This document shows, in pieces, positions 40,820 through 49,265 of a DNA stretch of 64,000 bases. Below the pieces are notes generated by a model. That model saw only the letters and a list, made by a program, of their open reading frames with translations. It was not told where the DNA came from and ran no database searches. The position numbers and the translations under genes are program-made. This DNA comes from an uncultured Eubacterium sp. (GTDB lineage: Bacteria > Bacillota > Clostridia > Lachnospirales > Lachnospiraceae). The stretch lies in NCBI GenBank assembly GCA_934316925.1, contig CAKREC010000007.1:1-64000 (forward strand), given 5' to 3'. Each line of letters opens with the position of its first letter. The first letter of the stretch is position 1.

Positions 40820-42175
40820 TTACAAGTGGATAATATTTAAGGAATTCAAGATCGAACTGATCAGGATCAACACCAATAAGATCGGCGAGATATATTTTAC
40901 CAATACGGTGTAAAATTTTTCGTTTTTAAAGTGATCCGTAGAAGTCTTGATCTCGTCGATAATGGTCTTTGGCTTGATGATAAAACCAACAAACAGGCAG
41001 GTCAGTAAGGCTACAATTGGCATAAGAATACTGTTGGAAATAAAATCAAACATATCTAAAATGCTCATGCCGTTGAACTTGATCTTGCTCAGAAGACCAA
41101 AGCCCAATGAGGAAGGTAATGCCATCAAGATGGTGTAGACCATGACGCAAAGAGTAACGATCTTGCGCTCTTTATGAAATTTTTCTACAAAGATAGAAAC
41201 AACCGTTTCCATCAGCGAGATAGCAGAAGTCAGGGCAGCAAACAGTACGAGAACGAAAAATGCGGCCCCCAAAACATTTCCACCAACCATGCTGTTGAAA
41301 ACTTTTGGAAGGGTAATGAACATCAGTGTTGGACCGGCAGATAGAGATTCCTGACTGCCACCGGAGAATACAAAGACCGAAGGAACGATCATAAGACCGG
41401 CCAAGACGGCGATCGCAGAATCAAATATTTCAATCTGTCGGACGCTGCTTTCGATATCCGCATCTTTTGGCAGGTAGGATCCAAAGGTGATCATAATACC
41501 CATCGCAAGTGACATCGAGTAAAAGAGCTGTCCCAATGCGGCAAGAAAACCATTGACGCTGAAACGCGAAAAATCAGGGATAAAGTAATATTTCAGTCCC
41601 GCGCCAGAGCCAGGTCGTGTCATGACAAAAACGCTGATCAGGATGGACAGGACGATCAAGAGCGGCATCAGTACTTTGCTGAAATTTTCGATCCCTTTAT
41701 TTACTCCGAGAAGGATAACGATCGTCGTAGCGATCACAAACAGGACAAGCCAGAAGATCGGCGCGGCGGTCTGGCTTGTAAAGCCTGCAAAGTAGTTGTC
41801 CTGTACTGCCTGTGCGCCATTACCGGTAAGATACAGCCATGCAAATTTGATCACCCATCCACCGATCACACAGTAATAAGGCATGATGATGATGGGAACA
41901 ATACTGGTAAGTACGCCAATGAATTTGTATTTTTTGGAAAAAGATTCAAACGCATATAGCGCACTTTTTCCTGTCTTGCGGCCGATGGCGATTTCGGTGG
42001 CAGCCAGAGTAAAACCAAAAGTAACGGCAAGGATCAGGTATACGATCAAAAAGGAGCCGCCTCCGTATTTCGCTGCGAGATAAGGAAATCGCCATAAATT
42101 TCCAAGCCCTACGGCGGAACCGGCAGCAGCAAGAATAAATCCGAGTTTACTGGAAAAACTGTTTCGTTGTTTCAT
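40820..42175 (-). CDS. Sodium-dependent transporter, NSS/SNF family
   Basis: Sodium-coupled symporter of amino acids or related compounds, 451 residues and about 11 or 12 membrane segments. The first segment contains AAAGSAVGLGNLWRFPYLA, the Na+ and substrate binding signature of the LeuT-like neurotransmitter:sodium symporters; GGGSFLIVY follows. The frame is open for 29 further codons upstream, but GGAGAAAG followed by ATG 42175 marks the start at MKQRN, and the extra stretch overlaps the terminator of the upstream gene. It is transcribed leftwards and ends against the exporter terminator. Confidence 0.9.
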   Translation of the reverse strand: MKQRNSFSSKLGFILAAAGSAVGLGNLWRFPYLAAKYGGGSFLIVYLILAVTFGFTLAATEIAIGRKTGKSALYAFESFSKKYKFIGVLTSIVPIIIMPYYCVIGGWVIKFAWLYLTGNGAQAVQDNYFAGFTSQTAAPIFWLVLFVIATTIVILLGVNKGIENFSKVLMPLLIVLSILISVFVMTRPGSGAGLKYYFIPDFSRFSVNGFLAALGQLFYSMSLAMGIMITFGSYLPKDADIESSVRQIEIFDSAIAVLAGLMIVPSVFVFSGGSQESLSAGPTLMFITLPKVFNSMVGGNVLGAAFFVLVLFAALTSAISLMETVVSIFVEKFHKERKIVTLCVMVYTILMALPSSLGFGLLSKIKFNGMSILDMFDFISNSILMPIVALLTCLFVGFIIKPKTIIDEIKTSTDHFKNEKFYTVLVKYISPILLVLILISSILNSLNIIHL

Positions 42176-42202
42176 GTCTTTCTCCATTCTATTATTTTTC
42201 TG

Positions 42203-42237
42203 AAAATAAGAAGAGCCATCTCCTACGAGATGGCTCT
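42203..42237 (-). terminator. Terminator of the signal-peptidase-like gene
   Basis: AGAGCCATCTC (42212-42222) pairs perfectly with GAGATGGCTCT (42227-42237) around a 4-base loop. On the minus strand it is followed by TCTTATTTTC, so it ends the lepB-like transcript. The symporter start lies 28 bases beyond. Confidence 0.85.
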
Positions 42238-42258
42238 TTGTGTCAACTTGTTTGATGA

Positions 42259-42807
42259 TCAACCGTTGATATCCATCCAGTTGGCTGCTCCTTGGCTCTT
42301 GTAAGCAGTAACCACTCCCTCGATCTGAGATCTGGAGACGGCAATGGCTGTTTTATCTGCACCGGCATTACGGCTGTCCTTACTGGCAGCTCTGGCGTCG
42401 CCCAGTACAAAATATTCATTCTCTTTCAAAGTAAATGTCAAGTTGCTGCTTTTATCCATCTCGCCATTGGCATATGGATCTTCAATCGTCTTTCCGTTGA
42501 TCGAAATCGTACCATCTAAAATCTTGATCGTCTCACCTGGAAGTCCGTATACGCGGTGAACATAATTGTAATCATCAGAGGAACTGCGTTTGTATGCAAT
42601 GACATCAAAACGCTTGATATCCTGGAAATTCTTATTGATCTGTAAGGTGTCATTTGCCTTGAACTGAGGTTCCATGGAAATCCCTTTCATAGCAATTTCT
42701 TCATAGACAGGTGTTGTGTCCACGACTTCTTCCTGTTTCTTACCACAGGCGGTTAAGGATAAGCACATGCATAATGTAAGCAGTCCTGCTATAACTTTCT
42801 TTTTCAT
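42259..42807 (-). CDS. Lipoprotein with a signal peptidase I-like domain (catalytic Lys replaced)
   Basis: 182 residues. The N-terminus is a lipoprotein signal, KKKVIAGLLTLCMCLSLTAC, with Cys21 as the lipidated residue. The rest is an S26-type signal peptidase fold. Box B is GISMEPQF with the nucleophile Ser44. Box D, normally KRVxGLPGE with the catalytic Lys, reads HRVYGLPGE, with His84 in its place. Box E, normally GDNRxxSxDSR, reads GDARAASKDSR. Standard LepB proteins have one or two N-terminal transmembrane helices and Ser-Lys chemistry; this one is lipid-anchored and would need a Ser-His pair as in ER-type enzymes, or is inactive. The leader of the gene contains a 7-base-arm hairpin (42839-42858). 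Confidence 0.78.
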   Translation of the reverse strand: MKKKVIAGLLTLCMCLSLTACGKKQEEVVDTTPVYEEIAMKGISMEPQFKANDTLQINKNFQDIKRFDVIAYKRSSSDDYNYVHRVYGLPGETIKILDGTISINGKTIEDPYANGEMDKSSNLTFTLKENEYFVLGDARAASKDSRNAGADKTAIAVSRSQIEGVVTAYKSQGAANWMDING

Positions 42808-43082
42808 GATGGAATCACGCTCCTTAGTTTCCGTAGTCAGGATTCACTACAGAATCCTGCAAAATGATATTATTATTATATTCGAATTCATCTGTAATTT
42901 CAAGAAAAATTCACATTTATATTTTATAATTATAAACATGACAAAAAGAAGTCATAATTTCAAGAAAATGCTTCTTTTCATAGAAGAAGTTCTGTGGTAA
43001 AATTACAAATAGATTGTTTTAAAAACAGGGCGGAAAAATTGGCTGTTATGCTATGGCACATACCTCGGAAGGAGATGATAAA

Positions 43083-45008
43083 ATGGAAGCATTAGCATTG
43101 ACGGATTATTTGACCGGATTACCAAATCGTAGAGGACTATATGACTTTTATCATCAGTTGCCTGCGGGGGAGACTGTCAGCACGATGTTTCTTGATATTG
43201 ACAATTTTAAGAAAGTCAATGACACATATGGCCATCATGTTGGGGATGAATTGTTAGTGGGTCTGGCAAAGACGATACAGAAAAAAGCCAAAGATCAGTT
43301 TGTGGCACGCATGAGCGGGGATGAGTTTGTCATTATCGTAGATCACAGGATGGAGCGGGATGAGATCGTTTCAATGGCGGAAGACCTTTTGTTGTCAGCT
43401 GAGGATGTGCAGATCTCGGTTGAAGTTCAGTCGATCATTTCTTTGAGCATCGGTGTGATCTGGAATCATCTGACAGAGGAGCCGATGGAAGAGATTTTGT
43501 GTCGTTGCGATGCTGCGATGTATCATGCAAAGCACACGGGCAAAAATACCTATGTGTTTTACGATGAGATTCAGGAAGAGGAAGAGTTCCGCCGGTCGGT
43601 TGAGGTTGAATTTTCGACGGCATTGCGTGAGGGACAGTTTCAGGTGTATTTGCAGCCATTGATCAATATTGTGAATTCACAGGTCATGGGGGCAGAGACT
43701 GTTGTGAGATGGCATCATCCGAAAGATGGCGTGAGGATGCCGGAGCGGTTTCTTTCTGTTCTCGAAGAAAGTGGCTTTATCATTGATATGGATTTTTATG
43801 TTTTTGAACAGGCATGCAAGATCCGAAAGAGCTGGAATGATACGCCACTGACGAATATGAAACTGGAAGTAGCGATGTCTTCTCTTCATATTTATCACAA
43901 AAATTTTGTGGGGAAACTGGTTGAGATTGCTAAGAAGTATGATGTTTCGCCTGCTGCATTTACGATTGAGATCACAGAGAACAACCGTGAAGATAAAAAG
44001 ATATTCGGTCAGGCTTTGCAGGAATTGAAAGATGCCGGATTTACCGTGGCACTCCGACGCTTTGGGTCAGGCATTTCGTCGTTAAGTACGATCCGTGAGT
44101 TTGATTTCGATGCGATCAAGATGGATGAAGAGTTTTTGGTAAGTGATGACCAGAAAGATAAGCGAAATATTATCGTTAAAAATATATTGTCGATGGCGCG
44201 CGGACTGCGTGTTATGATGGTGATACAGGGTATTTCCAACAGAGAACAGGAACAGGCGCTGATATCCTATGGATGTGACGTGGCACAGGGAAATTATTAT
44301 TCCCCACCGATTTCTTTGAAAGATTTTGAAGAATATTATCATGCACATAGTCTGGCAGTGATAAGAGAAGTTGTATACCCATTCAAGGGGGATCTGAAGG
44401 ATCAGAATGGCGAGAACGAAGGTAAGATCATTGGTCGGGTTGGTTATGGCAAAGGAATTGTGGATCGGGTTGGAAGTCTGTACCTGCCGGGTGGAGAGAA
44501 CATGAAAAATGTTGTGCAATTACCGAATAGCGTACTGGGAATTGACAATTTTACGGTTTCCATGTGGATCAAATCCGAGCAGTTGATCAATTGGGGATGT
44601 GTACTGTCGGCAACATCCGACAGAGGATTTCTCAGTCTGATGCCTTATGCGTGGGAAAAGATGCCGATCTTCCGTGTCAAGGATGCCTGGGATGATGAGG
44701 GATGGTATGATGCACTGGGATCCGAGTTTCATCTGGAAGAATGGACGCATCTGTGCATTACGTTCAACGCCAGAACGGCATTGTCACGTATTTACCAGAA
44801 TGGAGTTTACGAGGGAAAGACAGACGATGTGATCACGCTGGGACGTTTGAAATTATTGGTGCTTGGTGGTGATTATTATCAGCATTCTTTCCGGGGGTAT
44901 ATAAGTGATCTGCGTTTTTACAACTATGCGATGTGTCAGGAAGAAGTGGAACAGATGTATCAGTCTTATCTGAACGATCCAAGTTTCGACAAGAACACAG
45001 ATCAGTAG
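43083..45008 (+). CDS. GGDEF and degenerate EAL protein with C-terminal LamG-like lectin domain
   Basis: 641 residues with no signal peptide or membrane helix, so cytoplasmic. The GGDEF domain (about 1-165) has LDIDNFKKVNDTYGHHVGDE and RMSGDEF, probably competent. The EAL domain (about 175-425) is eroded: EAL reads ETV, DDFG(T/S)G reads RRFGSG, and the late catalytic E(G)V reads VIQGIS, so hydrolysis is unlikely. Residues about 450-635 form a concanavalin-like LamG fold (DNFTVSMWIK, EEWTHLCITF, GYISDLRFYNYAM). GGAAGGAG precedes ATG 43083 by 8 bases; an earlier ATG at 43053 has no ribosome site. A terminator follows. Intracellular lectin domains on c-di-GMP proteins are unusual. Confidence 0.85.
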   Translation: MEALALTDYLTGLPNRRGLYDFYHQLPAGETVSTMFLDIDNFKKVNDTYGHHVGDELLVGLAKTIQKKAKDQFVARMSGDEFVIIVDHRMERDEIVSMAEDLLLSAEDVQISVEVQSIISLSIGVIWNHLTEEPMEEILCRCDAAMYHAKHTGKNTYVFYDEIQEEEEFRRSVEVEFSTALREGQFQVYLQPLINIVNSQVMGAETVVRWHHPKDGVRMPERFLSVLEESGFIIDMDFYVFEQACKIRKSWNDTPLTNMKLEVAMSSLHIYHKNFVGKLVEIAKKYDVSPAAFTIEITENNREDKKIFGQALQELKDAGFTVALRRFGSGISSLSTIREFDFDAIKMDEEFLVSDDQKDKRNIIVKNILSMARGLRVMMVIQGISNREQEQALISYGCDVAQGNYYSPPISLKDFEEYYHAHSLAVIREVVYPFKGDLKDQNGENEGKIIGRVGYGKGIVDRVGSLYLPGGENMKNVVQLPNSVLGIDNFTVSMWIKSEQLINWGCVLSATSDRGFLSLMPYAWEKMPIFRVKDAWDDEGWYDALGSEFHLEEWTHLCITFNARTALSRIYQNGVYEGKTDDVITLGRLKLLVLGGDYYQHSFRGYISDLRFYNYAMCQEEVEQMYQSYLNDPSFDKNTDQ

Positions 45009-45026
45009 GTATGATGTATATGAGGG

Positions 45027-45061
45027 GCTTTGCGTCAAGTTTGATTGGCGCAAAGCTTTTT
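45027..45061 (+). terminator. Terminator after the GGDEF/EAL/LamG gene
   Basis: GCTTTGCG (45027-45034) pairs perfectly with CGCAAAGC (45049-45056), then five T. Confidence 0.9.
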
Positions 45062-45111
45062 GTGTCTTTGGACAGGTAAAAAAATTCACAAAGGATTAGG
45101 AGGAGATACAG

Positions 45112-45702
45112 ATGGCGTATTTTCCAATGTTTATTCAGATTGAACAAAAGCCGTGTCTTGTCGTGGGCGGCGGCCTTGTGGCGAAGAGAAAGGTTCGGGT
45201 TCTGCAGGATTTTGGCGCGGTGGTAACGGTCGTTGCGCCGGAGGTGGATCCGTGCATCCGGCAGATGGAGCCGATCACGATCTATGAGAAAGATTTTGAG
45301 GATGCGGATCTGAACGGACAGTGTTTGGTTGTGGCCGCAACGGATCAGCCGGAGATAAATCATCGGATCTATGACAAATGCAAGGAAGCGGGGATCCTTA
45401 TCAATGTCGTGGATGACCCGGCATATTGTGATTTTATTTTCCCGGCATATCGAAAAGAAAAAGATATGGTAGCTGCATTTAGCAGCAGCGGCAAGAGTCC
45501 TGTGGTGGCCCAGTATCTGAAAGAAGAAAATCAAAACATTCTGACGCCTTTATTGGGAGACATCAATGAACGCATGGGAGAATTGCGAGATCTGTTGAAA
45601 AAAAGATACCCGGATGAATCGGAGAGAAAACAGGTGATCCGGAACATGTTATATCAAAGTTTAGAAAAAGGAGAATTCAAATGGAACGAGGAAGAAGACT
45701 GA
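45112..45702 (+). CDS. Precorrin-2 dehydrogenase (siroheme synthase N-terminal type)
   Basis: Oxidises precorrin-2 to sirohydrochlorin with NAD+. The 196 residues cover the Rossmann domain (CLVVGGGLVAKRKVRVLQDFGA, residues 13-35) and the SirC/Met8-like helical dimerisation domain (AAFSSSGKSPVVAQYLKEE). The methyltransferase part is not fused here but lies in cobA/hemD at the end of the operon. Metal chelation by this short form is uncertain. First gene of the tetrapyrrole operon; it overlaps hemB by 22 bases. Confidence 0.88.
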   Translation: MAYFPMFIQIEQKPCLVVGGGLVAKRKVRVLQDFGAVVTVVAPEVDPCIRQMEPITIYEKDFEDADLNGQCLVVAATDQPEINHRIYDKCKEAGILINVVDDPAYCDFIFPAYRKEKDMVAAFSSSGKSPVVAQYLKEENQNILTPLLGDINERMGELRDLLKKRYPDESERKQVIRNMLYQSLEKGEFKWNEEED

Positions 45703-46667
45703 GAAGAACAGCTGCACTTAGAGACATGGTAAGAGAACATCATATTCGTGTAGAGGATCTGATCTACCCACTGTTTTTGGTGGAAGGAGAAAATATTTGT
45801 GAACCAGTGCCTTCTATGCCGGGGATTTATCAGTATTCATTAGACCGGGTACAGCAGGAACTGGACCGGATCGTGGATCTGGGGATTCCGGCGGTTCTGT
45901 TATTTGGTGTCCCGGCACACAAAGATGAAGTGGGCAGTGGGGCATATTGTGAAGATGGGATTATTCCAAGAGGGATTACCTATATAAAAGAACGATATGA
46001 AGATCTCATTGTCATTGCCGATGTGTGCCTTTGCGAATACACTTCGCATGGACATTGCGGACTGGTACGTGACGGGGAGATACTCAATGATGAAACATTG
46101 CCATTATTAGCCAAGGCATCCTATGTGTACGCAAAAGCAGGCGCAGACGTGATCGCACCTAGTGACATGATGGATAAGCGGGTTTCCTGTATTCGGGAGA
46201 CGCTCGATCAAAACGGCTTTTCACATATACCGGTTATGTCATATGCAGCTAAATTTGCTTCGGCATATTACGGACCATTTCGGGATGCTGCACATTCCGC
46301 ACCGGGATTTGGAGATCGCAAGACCTATCAGATGGATCCGGCAAATGGAAGAGAGGCATTGAGAGAGGTACAGCAGGACATCGAAGAGGGAGCTGATTTT
46401 ATCATTGCAAAGCCGGCGATCGGGTACATGGATATTATTAAAGATATTTCCAATCACTGCAACATTCCGATCGTAGCTTATAATGTAAGCGGTGAATATG
46501 CTATGGTAAAAGCGGCAGCGCAGAATGGATGGATTGATGAGAAAAAGATCGTCATGGAAAATATGATCGGATTGAAACGCGCCGGTGCCGATATGATCAT
46601 TACTTATCATGCCTTGGATGTAGCTACCTGGATTAGAGGAGAAACCCATATGACGAAGTCATATTGA
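45681..46667 (+). CDS. hemB: Porphobilinogen synthase (delta-aminolevulinate dehydratase), 3' end altered
   Basis: Condenses two 5-aminolevulinates to porphobilinogen. Active-site lysines lie in MSYAAKFASAYYGPFRDA near residue 195 and DFIIAKPAIGYMD near 248. The metal-binding cysteines are in DVCLCEYTSHGHCG near 118, typical of the zinc form. The body matches the family to its end (ALDVATWI). The last residues, GETHMTKSY, are encoded by an inserted repeat: a 16-base duplication shows that the frame originally ran on to a TGA overlapping the hemL start (ATGA). The tail change is beyond the conserved fold and probably harmless. Confidence 0.92.
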   Translation: MERGRRLRRTAALRDMVREHHIRVEDLIYPLFLVEGENICEPVPSMPGIYQYSLDRVQQELDRIVDLGIPAVLLFGVPAHKDEVGSGAYCEDGIIPRGITYIKERYEDLIVIADVCLCEYTSHGHCGLVRDGEILNDETLPLLAKASYVYAKAGADVIAPSDMMDKRVSCIRETLDQNGFSHIPVMSYAAKFASAYYGPFRDAAHSAPGFGDRKTYQMDPANGREALREVQQDIEEGADFIIAKPAIGYMDIIKDISNHCNIPIVAYNVSGEYAMVKAAAQNGWIDEKKIVMENMIGLKRAGADMIITYHALDVATWIRGETHMTKSY

Positions 46668-46735
46668 AAATGGTTTCGACGACCTGCCGCCGAGCGGAGG
46701 CGAGGGGGCAATACATATTGAGGAGAAACCCATAT
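46636..46735 (+). repeat. Small insertion in the hemB-hemL junction flanked by a 16-base duplication
   Basis: GAGGAGAAACCCATAT occurs at 46636-46651 and again at 46720-46735, exactly 84 bases apart. Between them lie 68 bases that begin with the palindrome also found after pyrC (46648-46664 overlaps the first copy) and continue with a G+C-rich segment (46684-46710), TGCCGCCGAGCGGAGG and onward, that can fold on itself. If the insert and one repeat copy are removed, the hemB frame continues to a TGA inside ATGA at the hemL start. This looks like insertion of a small non-coding element with target duplication, or a duplication with later divergence. Confidence 0.7.
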
Positions 46736-46750
46736 TAAGGAGGAGCAAAA

Positions 46751-48019
46751 ATGATCACGAGATCTGAAACACTATTTGAACAGGCAAAAGAATTGATCCC
46801 CGGCGGGGTAAACAGTCCGGTACGTGCGTATGGTGCGGTTGGCAGGATTCCACGTTTTATCAAGCGTGCAAAAGGAGATCGTATCGTCGATGAAGATGCC
46901 AATGAAATGATCGATTATGTATGTTCCTGGGGGCCGGGAATTCTGGGCTCCGCTCATCCGGCTGTGGTTGAACAGGTGAAAGAGGCCTGTGAGGATGGAC
47001 TTACATATGGTGCGCCGACAGAAAAAGAAGTTCAGCTGGCGCAGATGATATCACGTCATGTACCGTCGATGGAAGTGAGCCGGCTGGTAAGTTCCGGCAC
47101 AGAGGCAGTTATGAGTGCAATCCGTGTTGCCAGAGGATTTACAGGAAGAGATAAGATTATCAAATTTGAGGGGTGCTATCATGGACATTCCGATGGCCTT
47201 TTGGTAAAAGCCGGCTCTGCGGCGCTTACTACAGCTGTAGCAAACAGTGCGGGAGTACCGGCAGACTATACGAAACATACGCTGGTAGCAGATTATAATG
47301 ATGAAGAGTCGGTGAAACAATTGTTTGAAGCGAACCGGGACGAGATCGCTGCCGTGATCGTAGAACCGGTGGCGGCAAATATGGGTGTTGTTTTGCCAAA
47401 GCCCGGCTTTTTGCCTTTCCTTCGTGACATTACAAAGCAGTATGGAGCATTGTTGATCTTTGATGAGGTGATCACAGGATTCCGTCTGGCTTTGGGAGGC
47501 GCGCAGGAATATTATCAGGTAACACCGGATCTTACGACGCTTGGCAAGATCGTAGGAGGTGGGATGCCACTGGGTGCATATGGTGGACGCCGGGATATTA
47601 TGCAAATGGTATCTCCGGTCGGACCGGTATATCAGGCAGGAACATTGTCGGGCAATCCGATCGCAACAACGGCGGGACTGGCGACGTTGAGAATTCTGGA
47701 ACATGATCCGCAGATCTATGCACGGCTGGAACAAAAAGGTGCTTATCTTGCCAAACGGTTACAAGCGGTTTCCGGGGATATCTGTGTGAATCAGGTGGGA
47801 TCTTTGCTGAGTGTATTTTTCACGAAGGGACCGGTTCAGGATTATGATACAGCAGTAGAATCCGATACAAAGGCATATGCAGACTATTTTGGATATGCGT
47901 TGGATCATGGAATCTATCTGGCACCGTCGCAATTTGAGGCGATGTTTATTTCGGATGCACATAGCGAAGAGGATTTGAAAAAAACATGTGATATCTTAGA
48001 GGGATTTTGGAGGAAGTAG
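46751..48019 (+). CDS. hemL: Glutamate-1-semialdehyde 2,1-aminomutase
   Basis: PLP enzyme that converts glutamate-1-semialdehyde to 5-aminolevulinate in the C5 pathway, 422 residues. The Schiff-base lysine is in TTLGKIVGGGMPLGAYGG near residue 265. The PLP-binding Asp is in IFDEVITGFR near 237, and the N-terminal PGGVNSPVRAY signature is present. AGGAGGAG precedes ATG 46751. One base separates its stop from hemA. The first bases of its start region overlap the ancestral hemB stop inferred above. Confidence 0.95.
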   Translation: MITRSETLFEQAKELIPGGVNSPVRAYGAVGRIPRFIKRAKGDRIVDEDANEMIDYVCSWGPGILGSAHPAVVEQVKEACEDGLTYGAPTEKEVQLAQMISRHVPSMEVSRLVSSGTEAVMSAIRVARGFTGRDKIIKFEGCYHGHSDGLLVKAGSAALTTAVANSAGVPADYTKHTLVADYNDEESVKQLFEANRDEIAAVIVEPVAANMGVVLPKPGFLPFLRDITKQYGALLIFDEVITGFRLALGGAQEYYQVTPDLTTLGKIVGGGMPLGAYGGRRDIMQMVSPVGPVYQAGTLSGNPIATTAGLATLRILEHDPQIYARLEQKGAYLAKRLQAVSGDICVNQVGSLLSVFFTKGPVQDYDTAVESDTKAYADYFGYALDHGIYLAPSQFEAMFISDAHSEEDLKKTCDILEGFWRK

Positions 48020-48020
48020 C

Positions 48021-49265
48021 ATGAAATTTGGATATGTGGGCGTCCGCTTCCGCGAAGCTGCCCTGGATCAGCGGGAAAAAGTTTCTTTTACGGATTCTTC
48101 ACGGATCGAATTTATGAATCGTCTGGCAGCACTTGGCATTACCCAGAGTATGGTGCTGTCGACCTGCAATCGAAGTGAAGTGTTCTATGTGTGTGAAGAC
48201 GACAAGGATGGCAAAGTGATCGCAAAGTGCTATCGGGATTTTTTTCCACAGATTGATTGGAATGGAATTTTGAGAGAGGATCAGGGCAATGAGGCGATCG
48301 CATATCTGTTTCGGGTAGCTTGTGGTCTGGAGTCTTTGGTTTTAGGAGAGGATCAGATCCTGGGTCAGGTTGTGGAGGCGATGGATTTTTCGCGTACGAT
48401 GGGACACAGCGGGAAAGAGCTGGACAAGATCGTAAGGGATGCGATCCGTTGTGCCAAACAGATCAAGACGCAGTATCACATTAGCGAGAAACCGATCTCT
48501 GTCAGTTATGTGGGGGTACGGCAGCTGGCAACAACCGTGGATCTTTCCGGAAAAAGTGTTCTTTTGATCGGTAGTGGAAAGACCGCGGAACTGGCACTTA
48601 CCTACCTGATGGAATATGATCTGGCAGATATATTGGTCTGCAGTAGAAACAAAAACCATGCAAGCCTGTTGCAGGAGCGATTTTCTCCAATTCAGGTTGT
48701 ATCATACGAGAAGCGGTATGAGTGTCTTGTGGGATGTGACGTGATCGTTTCAGCAACGGCATCTCCCCACACCGTGATCCGGGAAGAGGATTATCCGAAG
48801 GATCAGAAGGCGAGATGGTTTCTGGATCTGGCAAGCCCCAGAGATATTGATATCAGGCTTACCGGGCGAGAGGAAGTTACCGTGATCAATATGGATTCGA
48901 TCCAGCAGATCGCGGACGAAAATCAAAAAGAACGGGAAAAGCTGGCAGAAGAATGCAAAAAGACGGTACAGGAATGTGTGGACGAAAGTGTGGAATGGCT
49001 GCATGTAAGCCGCATGGATCCTACGATTCAGTCGTTGCAGAAGCGTTGCCAGGATATTGTAGAAGACAGTTTTGGGTATTTAGATCGTAAATTGGATTTA
49101 AACCGCAGGGAAAAGAATATATTGAAAAAAGTGTTGAATGCTTCATTACAGCGGCTTCTCAAGGAGCCGATCCATGAACTGAAGCAATTGGATACGATTG
49201 AGGAACAGCAAAAATATCAAAATATGGTAGAGCATTTGTTTCAGACCGGAAAGGATTTTGAATGA
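48021..49265 (+). CDS. hemA: Glutamyl-tRNA reductase
   Basis: NADPH-dependent reduction of glutamyl-tRNA to glutamate-1-semialdehyde, the committed step of the C5 pathway; 414 residues. The catalytic Cys is in LSTCNRSE near residue 49. The NADPH domain contains LIGSGKTAELALTYL near residue 180, where the usual GxGxxG reads GSGKTAE. A helical dimerisation domain lies at the C-terminus. It overlaps hemC by 4 bases (ATGA). Confidence 0.94.
   Translation: MKFGYVGVRFREAALDQREKVSFTDSSRIEFMNRLAALGITQSMVLSTCNRSEVFYVCEDDKDGKVIAKCYRDFFPQIDWNGILREDQGNEAIAYLFRVACGLESLVLGEDQILGQVVEAMDFSRTMGHSGKELDKIVRDAIRCAKQIKTQYHISEKPISVSYVGVRQLATTVDLSGKSVLLIGSGKTAELALTYLMEYDLADILVCSRNKNHASLLQERFSPIQVVSYEKRYECLVGCDVIVSATASPHTVIREEDYPKDQKARWFLDLASPRDIDIRLTGREEVTVINMDSIQQIADENQKEREKLAEECKKTVQECVDESVEWLHVSRMDPTIQSLQKRCQDIVEDSFGYLDRKLDLNRREKNILKKVLNASLQRLLKEPIHELKQLDTIEEQQKYQNMVEHLFQTGKDFE

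Noticed and set aside
43053..43082. Upstream ATG for the GGDEF/EAL/LamG gene
   Set aside because: It has no ribosome site and lies before the GGAAGGAG that serves ATG 43083.
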